A stretch of 64,000 nucleotides of DNA from CAWINH01 sp963837425 (GTDB lineage: Bacteria > Chloroflexota > Limnocylindria > QHBO01): contig CAWINH010000002.1 in the NCBI GenBank assembly GCA_963837425.1, forward strand, positions 558,001 through 622,000, in the 5' to 3' direction. Shown here in pieces: positions 36,048 to 44,775 of the stretch. The position numbers and the translations under genes were made by a program. Under the pieces are notes generated by a model that was not told the DNA's origin, did not search any database, and saw only the letters and a program-made list of their open reading frames with translations. Positions within the stretch are counted from its first letter, which is position 1. Each line of letters starts with the position of its first letter.

Positions 36048-36057
36048 GCTTCAGTTC
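36041..36057. terminator. Short hairpin holding both convergent stop codons
   Basis: GAACTGA, loop GCT, TCAGTTC: a perfect 7-bp inverted repeat whose arms contain the TGA stops of the GlsB-type and PAC2 genes. It is too short to be a strong terminator alone. Confidence 0.4.
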
Positions 36058-36911
36058 AGGCGGTTGCCGCCGTCATCGTCATCGTCCCGGTCGCGGAGGA
36101 AGCGCTCGATGTCGGCGATGAGATCGTCACCCGACGGCATGCGCGCCTCGTCCGCTGCCTGCTCGAGGCGGTCGACATAGGAGCTCGTTCGCTCGTCGGC
36201 GGCGACCGCGGCGTCGAGCAGCGCCCGCGTCTCGAGCGCCTGCTTCGGCAGCTCGCCGAGCGGCAGCTCGAGGTCCAGGTACTGGCCCACGCGCTTGAGG
36301 AGCTCGATGGCGGCGGTGGGGAACGCGCCCGACGCGTAATGCGGCACCTGCGCATAGAAGCCGATGGCCGGGATCCCGGCTTCCGCCGCGGCCAGCTCGA
36401 GCACGGAGATTGCAGCGGAAGGCACTCGCAGGTTCCCCGCCGGGCCCTGGGTGACCCCGGCCGGCAGCAGCCCCGGCGCCGAGGATGTTCCGAGGATGGG
36501 TACCGGGCGCGTATGGGCCACCGTGGCCGGGATTGCGCCCAGGCTCACCCAGGACGTGACCCCCAGCTGCTCGGCGAGCGCCATGACGCCCGATCTCATC
36601 TCACCCCAGCGATAGTCCGGCTCGGGTCCGGTAAGGACCAGCAGGTCACGCTCCGTGACCCGGGTGCGCGACAGGTTGAGCGCCGGCCAGTCGAGGCTCA
36701 CGAGCTTGCCGTCCACGATATCGAGGGTCGGCCGTCGAGCCCGATAGTCGTAGAGCCGATCGGGGTCGAAGGTGGCGATCACGCTGCCGGCATCCGCGAG
36801 CACGCCGGCTGCCAGCGTCCCGGCGCGACCGCCGTCGACCCAGCCGTCGAAGGCGGCGATCAGCACCGGGCTTTCGAGGTCGGCGGGGGCGTCGAGCTGA
36901 TACAGCGTCAC
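36051..36911 (-). CDS. PAC2 family protein (proteasome-assembly-chaperone-like)
   Basis: The protein has 286 residues with a GTG start exactly 6 bases after TATGCT (minus strand, 36918-36923). The PAC2 domain has LIAAFDGWVDGGRAGT near residue 17, DWPALNLSRTRV, LVLTGPEPDYRW near 92, and YAQVPHYASG near 187. The acidic C-terminus (DRDDDDDGGN) is disordered. In actinobacteria these proteins occur beside proteasome or ligase genes, but none is in this window; the role is unknown. Confidence 0.87.
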   Translation of the reverse strand: MTLYQLDAPADLESPVLIAAFDGWVDGGRAGTLAAGVLADAGSVIATFDPDRLYDYRARRPTLDIVDGKLVSLDWPALNLSRTRVTERDLLVLTGPEPDYRWGEMRSGVMALAEQLGVTSWVSLGAIPATVAHTRPVPILGTSSAPGLLPAGVTQGPAGNLRVPSAAISVLELAAAEAGIPAIGFYAQVPHYASGAFPTAAIELLKRVGQYLDLELPLGELPKQALETRALLDAAVAADERTSSYVDRLEQAADEARMPSGDDLIADIERFLRDRDDDDDGGNRLN

Positions 36912-37046
36912 CCGTGAAGCATACGGCGCCGTGGCGTGCCGTCCAGCGCGTGGTGATGGGCTGCCATGCGCGGAAGCGGGGTTTGACCGGCCCCAGGGGT
37001 CATGGGAGAATCCGGCCGCTCCGCGCTGCGACCACGCGCGGTCGAT

Positions 37047-37123
37047 GGTGGCCTTAGCTCAACTGGCAGAGCATCGGATTGTGGCTCCGAAGGTTGCGGG
37101 TTCAAGCCCCGCAGGCCACCCCA
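37047..37123 (+). tRNA. trnH: tRNA-His (anticodon GTG)
   Basis: The cloverleaf is complete: acceptor GTGGCCT (37048-37054) pairs AGGCCAC (37113-37119), D-stem GCTC/GAGC, anticodon stem TCGGA/TCCGA around GTG (37081-37083), and T-stem GCGGG/CCCGC. An extra G at 37047 (G-1) faces C73 at 37120, the identity element of tRNA-His, and CCA (37121-37123) is encoded in the gene. Confidence 0.97.
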
Positions 37124-37189
37124 CGCTCATCCTCCGACCTCGCGCACATGCCCTGTGGCCCCGCCCCGTATCATCGGCCAAGCCGCCAC

Positions 37190-38197
37190 ATGGACCGCGA
37201 TGTGACCGAACCACGAGCCGAGCCGCGACGACACGAGGGGCTGCACTTCTGGCGTGACCTTCGATCGGCAGTCGGTGCCGCGGTGGTCGTCGATGAGACG
37301 CCGCTCCGCCTGCTGGCAGTCGCACTGCTGGCCCACGGGCACGCCCTCGTCGAAGACGTGCCGGGGGTCGGCAAGACGCTCCTGACGCGCGCATTCAGCG
37401 GGGCGCTGGGACTGACCTTCGCCCGCGTCCAGGGGACGCCCGACCTGCTGCCCAGCGACGTGCTGGGTGCCAGCCTCCTCGAGGGAGATCATTTCAGGTT
37501 CGTGCCCGGCCCGGTCTTCGCCAACGTGCTTCTCGTCGACGAGATCAACCGCGCCACGCCGCGCACCCAGTCGGCCCTGCTCGAGGCGATGGAGGAGGGG
37601 CAGGTCTCGATCGAGGGCGAGACGCGCACACTGCCGGATCCATTCCTCGTCCTCGCCACCCAGAACCCGATCGAGCTCGAGGGGACCTTCGCGCTGCCTG
37701 AGGCGCAGCTCGACCGGTTCCTCGTGCGCCTGGCGATGGGCTACCCGGATCGGTCCGATGAACGCCGGATTGCGAGCCGCTACCGGGCCTCCGCGGACCC
37801 GCTGGCTGCGGTGGAGCCGGTGATCGAGGCCCAGGCACTGCTCGCCATGCGCGATGCGGTGCGGGTCATCGGCGTCGCGGAGGTAGTGGAGGACTACGTG
37901 GTGGCGCTCGTCCGGGCCAGCCGCGAGCGCGAAGACCTTCGGCTGGGAGCCAGCCCGCGGGCGAGCGTGGCCCTCTACCGCGCTGCCCAGGCCTGGGCGT
38001 TCCTCGACGGACGAGACTTCGTGCTGCCCGATGACGTGAAAGCGACGGCGCCCGCGGTCCTCGGTCATCGAGTGCTGCTCGACCTCGATCACCAGCTGCG
38101 TGGCCTCACGGCCCCGGCGGTGATTGACGAGCTCCTCGGGTCGGTCGAGGCCCCGCCACCCGGCGACGAGCCTGCGGCGGCGCCGGCCGAGCCGTGA
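37190..38197 (+). CDS. MoxR-family AAA+ ATPase
   Basis: The protein has 335 residues from the ATG of MDRDVTEPRAEPRRH (a GTG 4 codons later is the alternative). Walker A is EDVPGVGKT near 57-65, followed by GTPDLLPSDVLG, Walker B LLVDEINRATPRTQSALLEAM near 115, sensor ATQNPIELEGTF and the lid ASPRASVALYRAAQAWA. It is the first gene of a MoxR-DUF58-DUF4129 operon; such ATPases are thought to act as chaperones for proteins with von Willebrand or metal sites. It begins 66 bases after tRNA-His. Confidence 0.93.
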   Translation: MDRDVTEPRAEPRRHEGLHFWRDLRSAVGAAVVVDETPLRLLAVALLAHGHALVEDVPGVGKTLLTRAFSGALGLTFARVQGTPDLLPSDVLGASLLEGDHFRFVPGPVFANVLLVDEINRATPRTQSALLEAMEEGQVSIEGETRTLPDPFLVLATQNPIELEGTFALPEAQLDRFLVRLAMGYPDRSDERRIASRYRASADPLAAVEPVIEAQALLAMRDAVRVIGVAEVVEDYVVALVRASREREDLRLGASPRASVALYRAAQAWAFLDGRDFVLPDDVKATAPAVLGHRVLLDLDHQLRGLTAPAVIDELLGSVEAPPPGDEPAAAPAEP

Positions 38198-39423
38198 TCG
38201 GTGCTGGCGCCGGCCTGCTGCTCATCGCGGCCGGTGCGGCCTTCGGTGCGCCGGGGCTCCTGGCAGCCGGCACGGTCGTCGAGCTCGTCTGGCTTCTGCG
38301 ATCGCTGTGGACCCACCTTGGCCTGCGGCGCCTTTCGTACGAGCGGCGCCTGAGCGCCGTTCGCGCCGCGGTCGGCGATGCGATGGAGCTTGAGCTCGTC
38401 GTGCGCAACCGCAAGCTGCTGCCGCTGCCGTGGCTGCAGGTCGAGGACCACGTCAGTACGGGAGCGAACATCGCAGGGAGGCAGCTCGAGGCGGCGGAGA
38501 TCCCCGGCTTTGCCGTGCTGCGCACGACCTGGACCCTGGGCTGGTTCGAGCGCGTCACGCGCCGGCTGCGGATCGACGCCGACCGCCGGGGGATCTATGA
38601 GTTTCGGATGGCGCGCCTGCGCGTCGCCGACCTGTTCGTCCGCAACTCGACCGCCGAGGAACGGCCGATGCCGCTCCGCTACCGCGTGGTGCCGCGCAGC
38701 GTGCCGGTGCGGGCCGCATCGCCAATGAGCCCGCTGCCCGGCGCCTCGCGTGCCCGGCGCGGACCGTTCGAGGACCCCGCCCTGTTCGCCGGCGTCCGTC
38801 CCTACCAGCCCGGCGATCCGCTGCGGCGCGTTCATTGGAAGGCCACCGCCAGGCTGCGGCGCCCAGTGAGCCGTCGTTACGACCCGGCGCACGAGCGAGA
38901 GCTCATCATCGCCATGGATGCCCAGACACTCCCCGGTGCGTTCTGGGTCATGCACTACGACGACGACCTTGCGGAGGGCCTGTGCATGGTCGCCCTGTCC
39001 CTGGCTCGCAGCCTGATCAGCGCCGGCGTCGCGTGTGGCCTCGCGGCGAACGCGTACTCGACGCGTCCGGGGCGGATGGTCTACCTGGCGCCCAGCGCAT
39101 CGACGGCCCAGGTCGAGCGGATTGCCGACGAGCTGGCGGGGCTGAGCCGATGGGCGTCGCTGCCCTTCGCGAACCTGCTCGCTGAGGTCGGACGGCGCGC
39201 GCCGCCGGCGACGAGCATCCTCGCCCTGAGCGGACGAGCGCCGGACGACATCCTGCTTGTCCTGCGCCGCCTCCGGGCCTCGGGACGCCAGGCCCGGTTC
39301 GCCGCCCTCGGGGACACCGCCGCTGAAATGGTCGCCCGGGTTCGGGCGTTGGGCCTCCCCGCCGACATCGTCCGGCTCGAGCCTGACTGGAGGACCGCCG
39401 ATGCGATCGACATGGCCCGCTGA
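38194..39423 (+). CDS. DUF58 domain protein (VWA-like, MoxR partner)
   Basis: The protein has 409 residues with a GTG overlapping the moxR stop (GTGA). Two N-terminal hydrophobic segments (to about 37) are followed by a beta domain and the DUF58 core FAGVRPYQPGDPLRRVHW near 195-212, then LIIAMDAQTLPGAFW of a degenerate VWA fold. It is predicted to sit on the cytoplasmic face and work with MoxR. It overlaps the next gene by 23 bases. Confidence 0.9.
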   Translation: MIGAGAGLLLIAAGAAFGAPGLLAAGTVVELVWLLRSLWTHLGLRRLSYERRLSAVRAAVGDAMELELVVRNRKLLPLPWLQVEDHVSTGANIAGRQLEAAEIPGFAVLRTTWTLGWFERVTRRLRIDADRRGIYEFRMARLRVADLFVRNSTAEERPMPLRYRVVPRSVPVRAASPMSPLPGASRARRGPFEDPALFAGVRPYQPGDPLRRVHWKATARLRRPVSRRYDPAHERELIIAMDAQTLPGAFWVMHYDDDLAEGLCMVALSLARSLISAGVACGLAANAYSTRPGRMVYLAPSASTAQVERIADELAGLSRWASLPFANLLAEVGRRAPPATSILALSGRAPDDILLVLRRLRASGRQARFAALGDTAAEMVARVRALGLPADIVRLEPDWRTADAIDMAR

Positions 39424-40732
39424 CCGCGTGCTCGCAGTCCTGGCAGCGGTGAGCCTGGAAGCTGCCTGGCTGACACTGGCCTACGTCGGGCTCCAGTGGC
39501 TGGCCGGCGTCCCCGAGCAGCACCTGTCGATCGCGCACTTCGCGGTTGCCGCAGGAGTGGGCCTCCTGCTGGCGCGCAACCTCCCCGACTGGTCATCGCG
39601 CTCGTACTCCGTCGACCTGATTGGCGTCGCGGTCCTGGCGGGGGTCATCGGGACCTGGCTCGCGGTCGCGCCGGCGGTGACCATGAACGGCGTGGCGCTC
39701 GCCCTCGCCCGCAATCCCGGGGGCTGGCTGCTGGGGATCGCCGTGCTTCGCGGGAGCGCGCATGCCGAGCTGGACGACGAGGCGCGAGTCGTCGAACGGA
39801 TCCTCGAGCTCGGGGTCCCCGGGCTCGTCATCTTCTGGGTGGCGGCTACCCTGTCCGGGCTGGCCGATGCCAGCGAACCCGCGAGCGCCGCGTTCAGCGC
39901 GACGCTGGCCTTCATCAGCACGGGCCTGCTCGGGCTCGGGCTGGGCCGGCTCGCCGACCTCGAAGTGGAGGTTATCGATCGCGTTGCGCGGCGACGATGG
40001 CTCGTCCTGCTGCTCGGCGTGAGTGGCCTGGTGCTGGCGATCGGCGTCCCTTTGGCGGCGCTGGCCGGCCTGCCGCTCGGGACCGCAGTGACCGGTGCCG
40101 CGGGTCCGCTTGGGGTCGTGGTCATCGTGCTGGCCGTGGTCGTCACCGCACCGTTCGCCCTGCTCCTCGAGCTGCTGTCCCGGCTCGGTCTCAGGCTCGG
40201 CGGCCACCTGGGCCCGCTGAGCACACCGGGGGTCTCGGCCACCGGCACCTCGGCCCCCGGCTCGCCGCCTCCGCCACTCGCGGCTGCGCCGGAGGCGTGG
40301 CTGACCTGGATCGCCGTGGTTGCGGGCGCGATCCTGCTCCTGCTGCTGGTGGCTTCGTTCCTGCGGCGGCCGGCGCTCGCCGGGCCCCGCCGCACAGGAG
40401 TGGAGGTACGCGAGCGGGAGCCGATCGTGGTAGGTCGCCTCCCGCGGCTCCCCAGGCTCCGGCTCCGGAGGCCCTGGAGGCGCGCCCCGCGCGACGCGGT
40501 GGAGGCCTATCGGCGCGCGCTCGACGAGCTCGCCGGCAGCGAGGACGGGAGACGACGCGGGGAGACGCCCCGCGAGCACGCAGCCCGCGTGGCGGGGGCG
40601 GAGATAGGTCCGAGCGTGCGGCGCCTGGCCGCCGACTACCAGCTCGCCGCCCTCGCGGGACGCCACCTCACCGACGCCGAGGAGCGGCGCGCGCTCGCGC
40701 ACTGGCGACGCCTCCGGCGCGCCACCCGCTGA
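39401..40732 (+). CDS. Polytopic membrane protein with C-terminal DUF4129
   Basis: The protein has 443 residues from the ATG of MRSTWPADRVLAVLA, preceded by GGAGGACC inside the DUF58 gene. About nine hydrophobic segments are followed by a cytoplasmic DUF4129 domain (about 365-440) with DAVEAYRRALDELAG and GETPREHAARV. In most such operons this domain follows a transglutaminase core; here the transglutaminase (Cys-His-Asp) domain is absent, so only the membrane and DUF4129 parts remain. Confidence 0.82.
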   Translation: MRSTWPADRVLAVLAAVSLEAAWLTLAYVGLQWLAGVPEQHLSIAHFAVAAGVGLLLARNLPDWSSRSYSVDLIGVAVLAGVIGTWLAVAPAVTMNGVALALARNPGGWLLGIAVLRGSAHAELDDEARVVERILELGVPGLVIFWVAATLSGLADASEPASAAFSATLAFISTGLLGLGLGRLADLEVEVIDRVARRRWLVLLLGVSGLVLAIGVPLAALAGLPLGTAVTGAAGPLGVVVIVLAVVVTAPFALLLELLSRLGLRLGGHLGPLSTPGVSATGTSAPGSPPPPLAAAPEAWLTWIAVVAGAILLLLLVASFLRRPALAGPRRTGVEVREREPIVVGRLPRLPRLRLRRPWRRAPRDAVEAYRRALDELAGSEDGRRRGETPREHAARVAGAEIGPSVRRLAADYQLAALAGRHLTDAEERRALAHWRRLRRATR

Positions 40733-40793
40733 CTCTCGCGACCCGAGCGCTCCCGTAATCGAGCCGAAAGGTTCGCTGCACACACTGGACGCC

Positions 40794-41132
40794 ATGAACA
40801 CTGCACAACGACTCACGCCGATGGATCGTGACCGTGCCCTGCAGCGGCTGCGGCACCTCACCACCGGCGTTGCGATGGCCGGTCTATCGGCCACCATCGG
40901 CCTCGGATGGATGGCGGCGAACAGCAACCCGGGCACGAGCGCATCGGTCGCTGCCACGACGCAGTCGGTCAGTGGCGTGACCGCCACCACCGACGACTCG
41001 GGATCGGACGATTCAACGCGCGCGAGCACGAGCACGAGCTCTTCGACGTCGGTCAGCTCATCGCTGGGATCGACCTCCGTCAGCAGCTCGACGTCGCGCG
41101 GTTCGGCGCACGTCAGCGGTGGGGGATCGTGA
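40794..41132 (+). CDS. Small one-pass membrane protein with Ser/Thr-rich tail, candidate ApbE substrate
   Basis: The protein has 112 residues. A basic N-terminus (DRDRALQRLRHL) precedes a membrane helix at about 24-42, predicting a tail outside the cell; residues 43-112 are mostly Ser, Thr, Gly and Asp. SGVTATT at residues 60-66 resembles the SGAT-type motif in which ApbE attaches FMN to a threonine (here Thr63), with Val for Ala. There is no FMN-binding domain. The gene ends 3 bases before apbE. Function is inferred only from context. Confidence 0.6.
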   Translation: MNTAQRLTPMDRDRALQRLRHLTTGVAMAGLSATIGLGWMAANSNPGTSASVAATTQSVSGVTATTDDSGSDDSTRASTSTSSSTSVSSSLGSTSVSSSTSRGSAHVSGGGS

Positions 41133-41135
41133 CCC

Positions 41136-42068
41136 ATGATGCGGACCTCGACCTGGCGGGCCCTGGGAACCGGGGTCGTGCTGGTGACGAACGGGACCGG
41201 GCACACGCGGGCGCGCAGCGCTCTTGCGGCGCTGCTCGAGAAAGTGGACGCCACCTACAGCCGCTTTCGGCCCGATAGTGAGCTGAGCCGCCTGAATGCC
41301 TGGGGCGGGCAGCGCGTGCCGGTCAGCCCGCTGCTGGCAGATGCGATCGGTGCTTCACTGCGCGGGGCACGGCTGACCGACGGCCTCGTGGATCCGACCG
41401 TCGGACGCGCGATGCGCCTGATTGGCTATGACGTCGACTTCGCGACGGTGGCGTCCCGGAGCGACGGTCGCGGCCTGCGCTTCGAGCCCGTACCCGGATG
41501 GCAGGCGGTCCACTTCGACGCTGACGCTCCCTGGGTGCAGCTCGACCCCGGCGTCGAGCTGGACCTCGGATCCACGGGCAAGGCGCTCGCCGCCGAGCTG
41601 GGTACCGCCGCGGCGCGCGCGGCGATGGGCGGCGGCGGGGCATTGGTGAGCCTGGGCGGCGATGTCGCGGTGGCCGGTGAGCCTCCGACCGGCGGTTGGC
41701 GCATCCTGGCAGCCGAGGACAGCACGACGCCGCCCGACGCCCCCGGAGAGGTGATCACCCTCACGAGTGGCGGAACCGCCACCTCGAGCACGACCGTTCG
41801 CCGCTGGACCCGCGACGGCGTCCGCCTCCATCACCTCGTGGATCCGGCGACGGGTCGACCGGCCAGCGGGCCATGGCGGACGGTCACCGTGGCGGCTGCG
41901 AGCTGCGTCGACGCGAACATCGCCGCCACCGCGGCAGTGCTGCTCGGCGATCGGGCCGTGGGCTGGTTGGAGGAGCGCTGCCTGCCGGCTCGCCTGGTGG
42001 GGACCGATGGCGCCGTGCGGTGGACCGCGGGCTGGCCCATCCCCGAGATGCAGGCGGTGCCGGCATGA
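41136..42068 (+). CDS. apbE: FAD:protein FMN transferase (ApbE family)
   Basis: The protein has 310 residues. Family blocks: FRPDSELSRLN near 47-57, LDLGSTGKALAAELG near 147-161, ALVSLGGDVAVAG near 170-182, and LHHLVDPATGRPA near 231-243, which bind FAD and magnesium. It attaches FMN covalently to threonine in target proteins. No signal peptide or lipobox is visible (MMRTSTWRALGTGVVLVTN), which points to a cytosolic enzyme and is at odds with an extracellular target. It overlaps the next gene (ATGA). Confidence 0.9.
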   Translation: MMRTSTWRALGTGVVLVTNGTGHTRARSALAALLEKVDATYSRFRPDSELSRLNAWGGQRVPVSPLLADAIGASLRGARLTDGLVDPTVGRAMRLIGYDVDFATVASRSDGRGLRFEPVPGWQAVHFDADAPWVQLDPGVELDLGSTGKALAAELGTAAARAAMGGGGALVSLGGDVAVAGEPPTGGWRILAAEDSTTPPDAPGEVITLTSGGTATSSTTVRRWTRDGVRLHHLVDPATGRPASGPWRTVTVAAASCVDANIAATAAVLLGDRAVGWLEERCLPARLVGTDGAVRWTAGWPIPEMQAVPA

Positions 42069-42649
42069 GCACGAACTTCTTCTGGTTTGCGACCCGGGGC
42101 GCTGGCATCGCCTCGTTGATCATGCTGACCGGCGTGGTCGCCCTGGGCATCCTCACCGCGGTGCGCTGGCAGCGGCCCGGCTGGCCGCGCTTCCTGAGCG
42201 CCCAGCTGCACGAGAGCGTCTCGCTGCTGACGCTCGTCTTCCTGGCGGTTCACGTCGTGATCGCGGTCTGGGATCCGTACACCTCGCTGGGATGGGCCGC
42301 CGCGCTCGTGCCGTTTTCGTCGCCGTATCGGCAGTTCTGGCTGGGCCTGGGCGGCGTGGCGCTCTATCTCATCGGCGCCGTCATCGTCACCAGCCTCCTG
42401 CGCCCCCGCTTCGGCGCGCGGGCCTGGCGAGCGGTTCACTGGCTGACCTACGCAGCCTGGCCGCTGGCCCTGGTCCACGGCATCGGGACCGGGACCGACA
42501 CGGGCGCGAGCTGGATGTGGCTCGTGGACGGGGCGTGCCTGGTCATCGTCGCGGCTGCCGTCATGTGGCGATTGCAGACCGCCGACACCGACCTGGCCAC
42601 CCGCGAAGCGGCGCTCCCGCGCCACGCATCGAGGAGGACGGCTCCTTGA
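42065..42649 (+). CDS. Ferric-reductase-like heme b membrane protein
   Basis: The protein has 194 residues and five or six hydrophobic segments. Histidine pairs suited to heme b ligation occur in LHESVSLLTLVFLAVHVV (about 47-64) and AVHWLTYAAWPLALVHGI (about 124-141). The layout matches the ferric reductase transmembrane domain (as in MsrQ/YedZ) without the cytosolic FAD/NAD domain, so electrons must come from a separate protein, most simply the NuoF-like and ferredoxin proteins encoded next. Overlaps on both sides. Confidence 0.85.
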   Translation: MSTNFFWFATRGAGIASLIMLTGVVALGILTAVRWQRPGWPRFLSAQLHESVSLLTLVFLAVHVVIAVWDPYTSLGWAAALVPFSSPYRQFWLGLGGVALYLIGAVIVTSLLRPRFGARAWRAVHWLTYAAWPLALVHGIGTGTDTGASWMWLVDGACLVIVAAAVMWRLQTADTDLATREAALPRHASRRTAP

Positions 42650-43896
42650 CCGGACCCGCGGTGTCGTCGTATCGGCTGCTCGCCGGACCGGAGTTCGAGA
42701 ACGGCCCCGAATCGTATCGGGATCACCTAGCGCGCCTCGGCGACCTGCCGCTGGGGCTCGCCGGACCGCGGCTCATCGACGAGCTCGATCGCAGCGGCCT
42801 CCTCGGCCGCGGGGGTGCCGGATTCGGTGTCGGGCGCAAGTGGCGCGCGGTCGCGCAGCGAGCCCGGAACGGAGCGGTCGTGGTCGCCAACGGGGCCGAG
42901 GGCGAGCCGCGATCCGCGAAGGACCAGGCGCTGCTCTACCTTCGGCCGCACCTCGTGATCGACGGCGGCATCCTTGCCGCGCGCAGTGTCGGGGCCGATG
43001 TCCTGCGCATCTACGTCGGCGCGGACCACGGGGCGGCCCTCGAGGCGGTCCGGACAGCTCTCGCCGAGCGGCCGAAACTCAGGCGGCTCTCGATCGAGCT
43101 CGTGGAGGCGCCGGTCGGCTATGTCTCCGGCGAGTCGAGCGCGGTCGTCCGTTACCTGAACGAGCGCGACCCTCGCCCGATGTCCAGTCCGCCGCGGCCG
43201 TTCGAGCGCGGCGTTCGTGGGCGGCCGACGCTCGTCCAGAACGTCGAGAGTCTCGCCCACGCGGCGCTAATCGCCCGCCACGGCGCAGCGTGGTACCGGG
43301 AGCCAGGGCTCGCGGAGTCGCGAGGCACCGCGCTCGTGACGCTGAGCGGCCCGGTGGCCAGCCCCGGCGTCCGCGAAATCGCGTATGGCACGACCCTTCG
43401 CGAGCTGATCGGCGCGGCCGGCGGCCTGACCGAGCCGGTTGGTGCGGCGGTCATCGGGGGCTATTTCGGCGGCTGGGCTCGCGCGGCCGAGCTGATGGAT
43501 CTGCCACTCGACCCGGAGCACCTGGCGGGGATCGGGCTCGGGTTCGGGTGTGGCCTCGTCTCCCTCCTCCCCGCTCGGTCCTGCGGCGTGCGAGCCACCG
43601 AGCAGATCATGTCGTACATGGCCGGCGAGAGCGCGCAGCAGTGCGGGCCGTGCATCTTCGGCCTGGGGGCGATGGCGGCGAGCCTCGATCGGCTGGCCGT
43701 CGGCCTGCCGGAGCGCGATGACCTCCCGAACCTCGAGCGCTGGGGGCAGGAGATCGTCGGCCGCGGCGCCTGCCATCATCCCGACGGGGCTGCCGCGCTC
43801 CTGCGCAGCGCGCTCCGCGTCTTCTCCGAGGACTTCGCTCGCCACCACCTCGGGCGGTGCGGCGCACCTGACGCCTTTGCCGGGGAGGCGGCCTGA
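42646..43896 (+). CDS. NuoF-like NADH dehydrogenase subunit (FMN, SLBB and Fe-S region)
   Basis: The protein has 416 residues from a TTG start with GAGGAGG 8 bases upstream, overlapping the previous stop (TTGA). The FMN/NADH fold has GRGGAGFGVGRKW near 45-57 and NGAEGEPRSAKD near 73-84. The SLBB part follows (about 245-330). The Fe-S region reads ESAQQCGPC then GRGACHHP about 45 residues later; complex I has ESCGxCxxC, so the first cluster Cys is missing. No NuoE or NuoG is present. Probable role: oxidise NADH for the adjacent ferredoxin and membrane protein. Confidence 0.85.
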   Translation: MTGPAVSSYRLLAGPEFENGPESYRDHLARLGDLPLGLAGPRLIDELDRSGLLGRGGAGFGVGRKWRAVAQRARNGAVVVANGAEGEPRSAKDQALLYLRPHLVIDGGILAARSVGADVLRIYVGADHGAALEAVRTALAERPKLRRLSIELVEAPVGYVSGESSAVVRYLNERDPRPMSSPPRPFERGVRGRPTLVQNVESLAHAALIARHGAAWYREPGLAESRGTALVTLSGPVASPGVREIAYGTTLRELIGAAGGLTEPVGAAVIGGYFGGWARAAELMDLPLDPEHLAGIGLGFGCGLVSLLPARSCGVRATEQIMSYMAGESAQQCGPCIFGLGAMAASLDRLAVGLPERDDLPNLERWGQEIVGRGACHHPDGAAALLRSALRVFSEDFARHHLGRCGAPDAFAGEAA

Positions 43897-44099
43897 TGCG
43901 AGCCCACCTCGAGTTCGACCGCATCAGGTGCGACGGATACGGGATGTGCGCCGAGCTGCTGCCGGAGCTGATCGGCCTCGATGAGTGGGGATACCCGATC
44001 CTGCGCGCCGCGGCCGTGCCGGAGCGGCTGCGCGAGCTCGCCGAGCGGGCCGTCGACATCTGTCCGGTGCTCGCCCTGCGGATCGAGGTTGGAGGATGA
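43896..44099 (+). CDS. Three-cysteine ferredoxin (3Fe-4S or variant 4Fe-4S type)
   Basis: The protein has 67 residues, starting in the TGATG overlap with the NuoF-like gene. Cys12, Cys18 and Cys56 (CDGYGMC and ICPV) match the actinobacterial P450-type ferredoxins, where the residue at the position of the missing Cys (here Tyr15) tunes the cluster. It probably carries electrons between the NuoF-like protein and the heme b membrane protein. Confidence 0.88.
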   Translation: MRAHLEFDRIRCDGYGMCAELLPELIGLDEWGYPILRAAAVPERLRELAERAVDICPVLALRIEVGG

Positions 44100-44106
44100 T
44101 AGGCCC

Positions 44107-44775
44107 ATGCGGATCCTGGTTGCCGAGGATGAGCCGGCGCTGCAGCGGGTGATCGCCCAGGGCCTCCGGGATGCCGGATACCACGTCGACACCGCGGACC
44201 GTGGCGACGATGCCATCGATCAGCTGAAGTGGTACGAGTACGACGTGGCGATCATCGACTGGCGGATGCCGGGCGCCGAGGGGATCGACGTCGTCGCGTG
44301 GGCGCGCCGCAACCGACGGCCGACTGCGCTCCTGATGCTCACCGCGCGGGACGCCCCCGCGGATCGGATCCGCGGCCTCGATACCGGCGCGGACGACTAC
44401 CTCGTCAAGCCGTTCGACTTCGGTGAGCTGCTGGCGCGAGTGCGGGCGCTGCAGCGGCGGCCACGGGATGTGAGCGGGCCGCGCGTCCAGCACGGCGCCG
44501 TGTCGCTCGATCCGGTCAGTCGCGTGGTGACCGCCGACGGCCGGAGGCTGCGTCTCACCGCCACCGAATACCTGATCCTCGAGCTTCTCATGCGGCGATC
44601 GCCTGCGATCGTCAGCCGTAAGGCGATCGCGGAGCACGCCTGGGCAGACGAGACCGACCCGCTCGGCTCGAATGCGATTGACGTCCAGATGAGCCGGCTC
44701 CGCGCCAAGCTGCCCGGCTCGGGGGTCCGCATCGTGACCGTTCGGGGTGCCGGCTACCGCCTGGTGGACGCATGA
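44107..44775 (+). CDS. OmpR/PhoB-family response regulator
   Basis: The protein has 222 residues, 7 bases after the ferredoxin gene. The receiver domain has acidic pocket EDE (7-9), the phosphorylated Asp51 in IIDWRMP, a Thr in MLTARD and Lys in VKPFDF. The winged-helix domain (about 125-220) ends VRTVRGAGYRL-like (IVTVRGAGYRLV). It overlaps the kinase gene (ATGA). Position after the redox genes suggests it controls them. Confidence 0.95.
   Translation: MRILVAEDEPALQRVIAQGLRDAGYHVDTADRGDDAIDQLKWYEYDVAIIDWRMPGAEGIDVVAWARRNRRPTALLMLTARDAPADRIRGLDTGADDYLVKPFDFGELLARVRALQRRPRDVSGPRVQHGAVSLDPVSRVVTADGRRLRLTATEYLILELLMRRSPAIVSRKAIAEHAWADETDPLGSNAIDVQMSRLRAKLPGSGVRIVTVRGAGYRLVDA

Noticed and set aside
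36931..37257. Plus-strand frame running through the tRNA-His gene
   Set aside because: The tRNA is certain and the frame has no motif or ribosome site.
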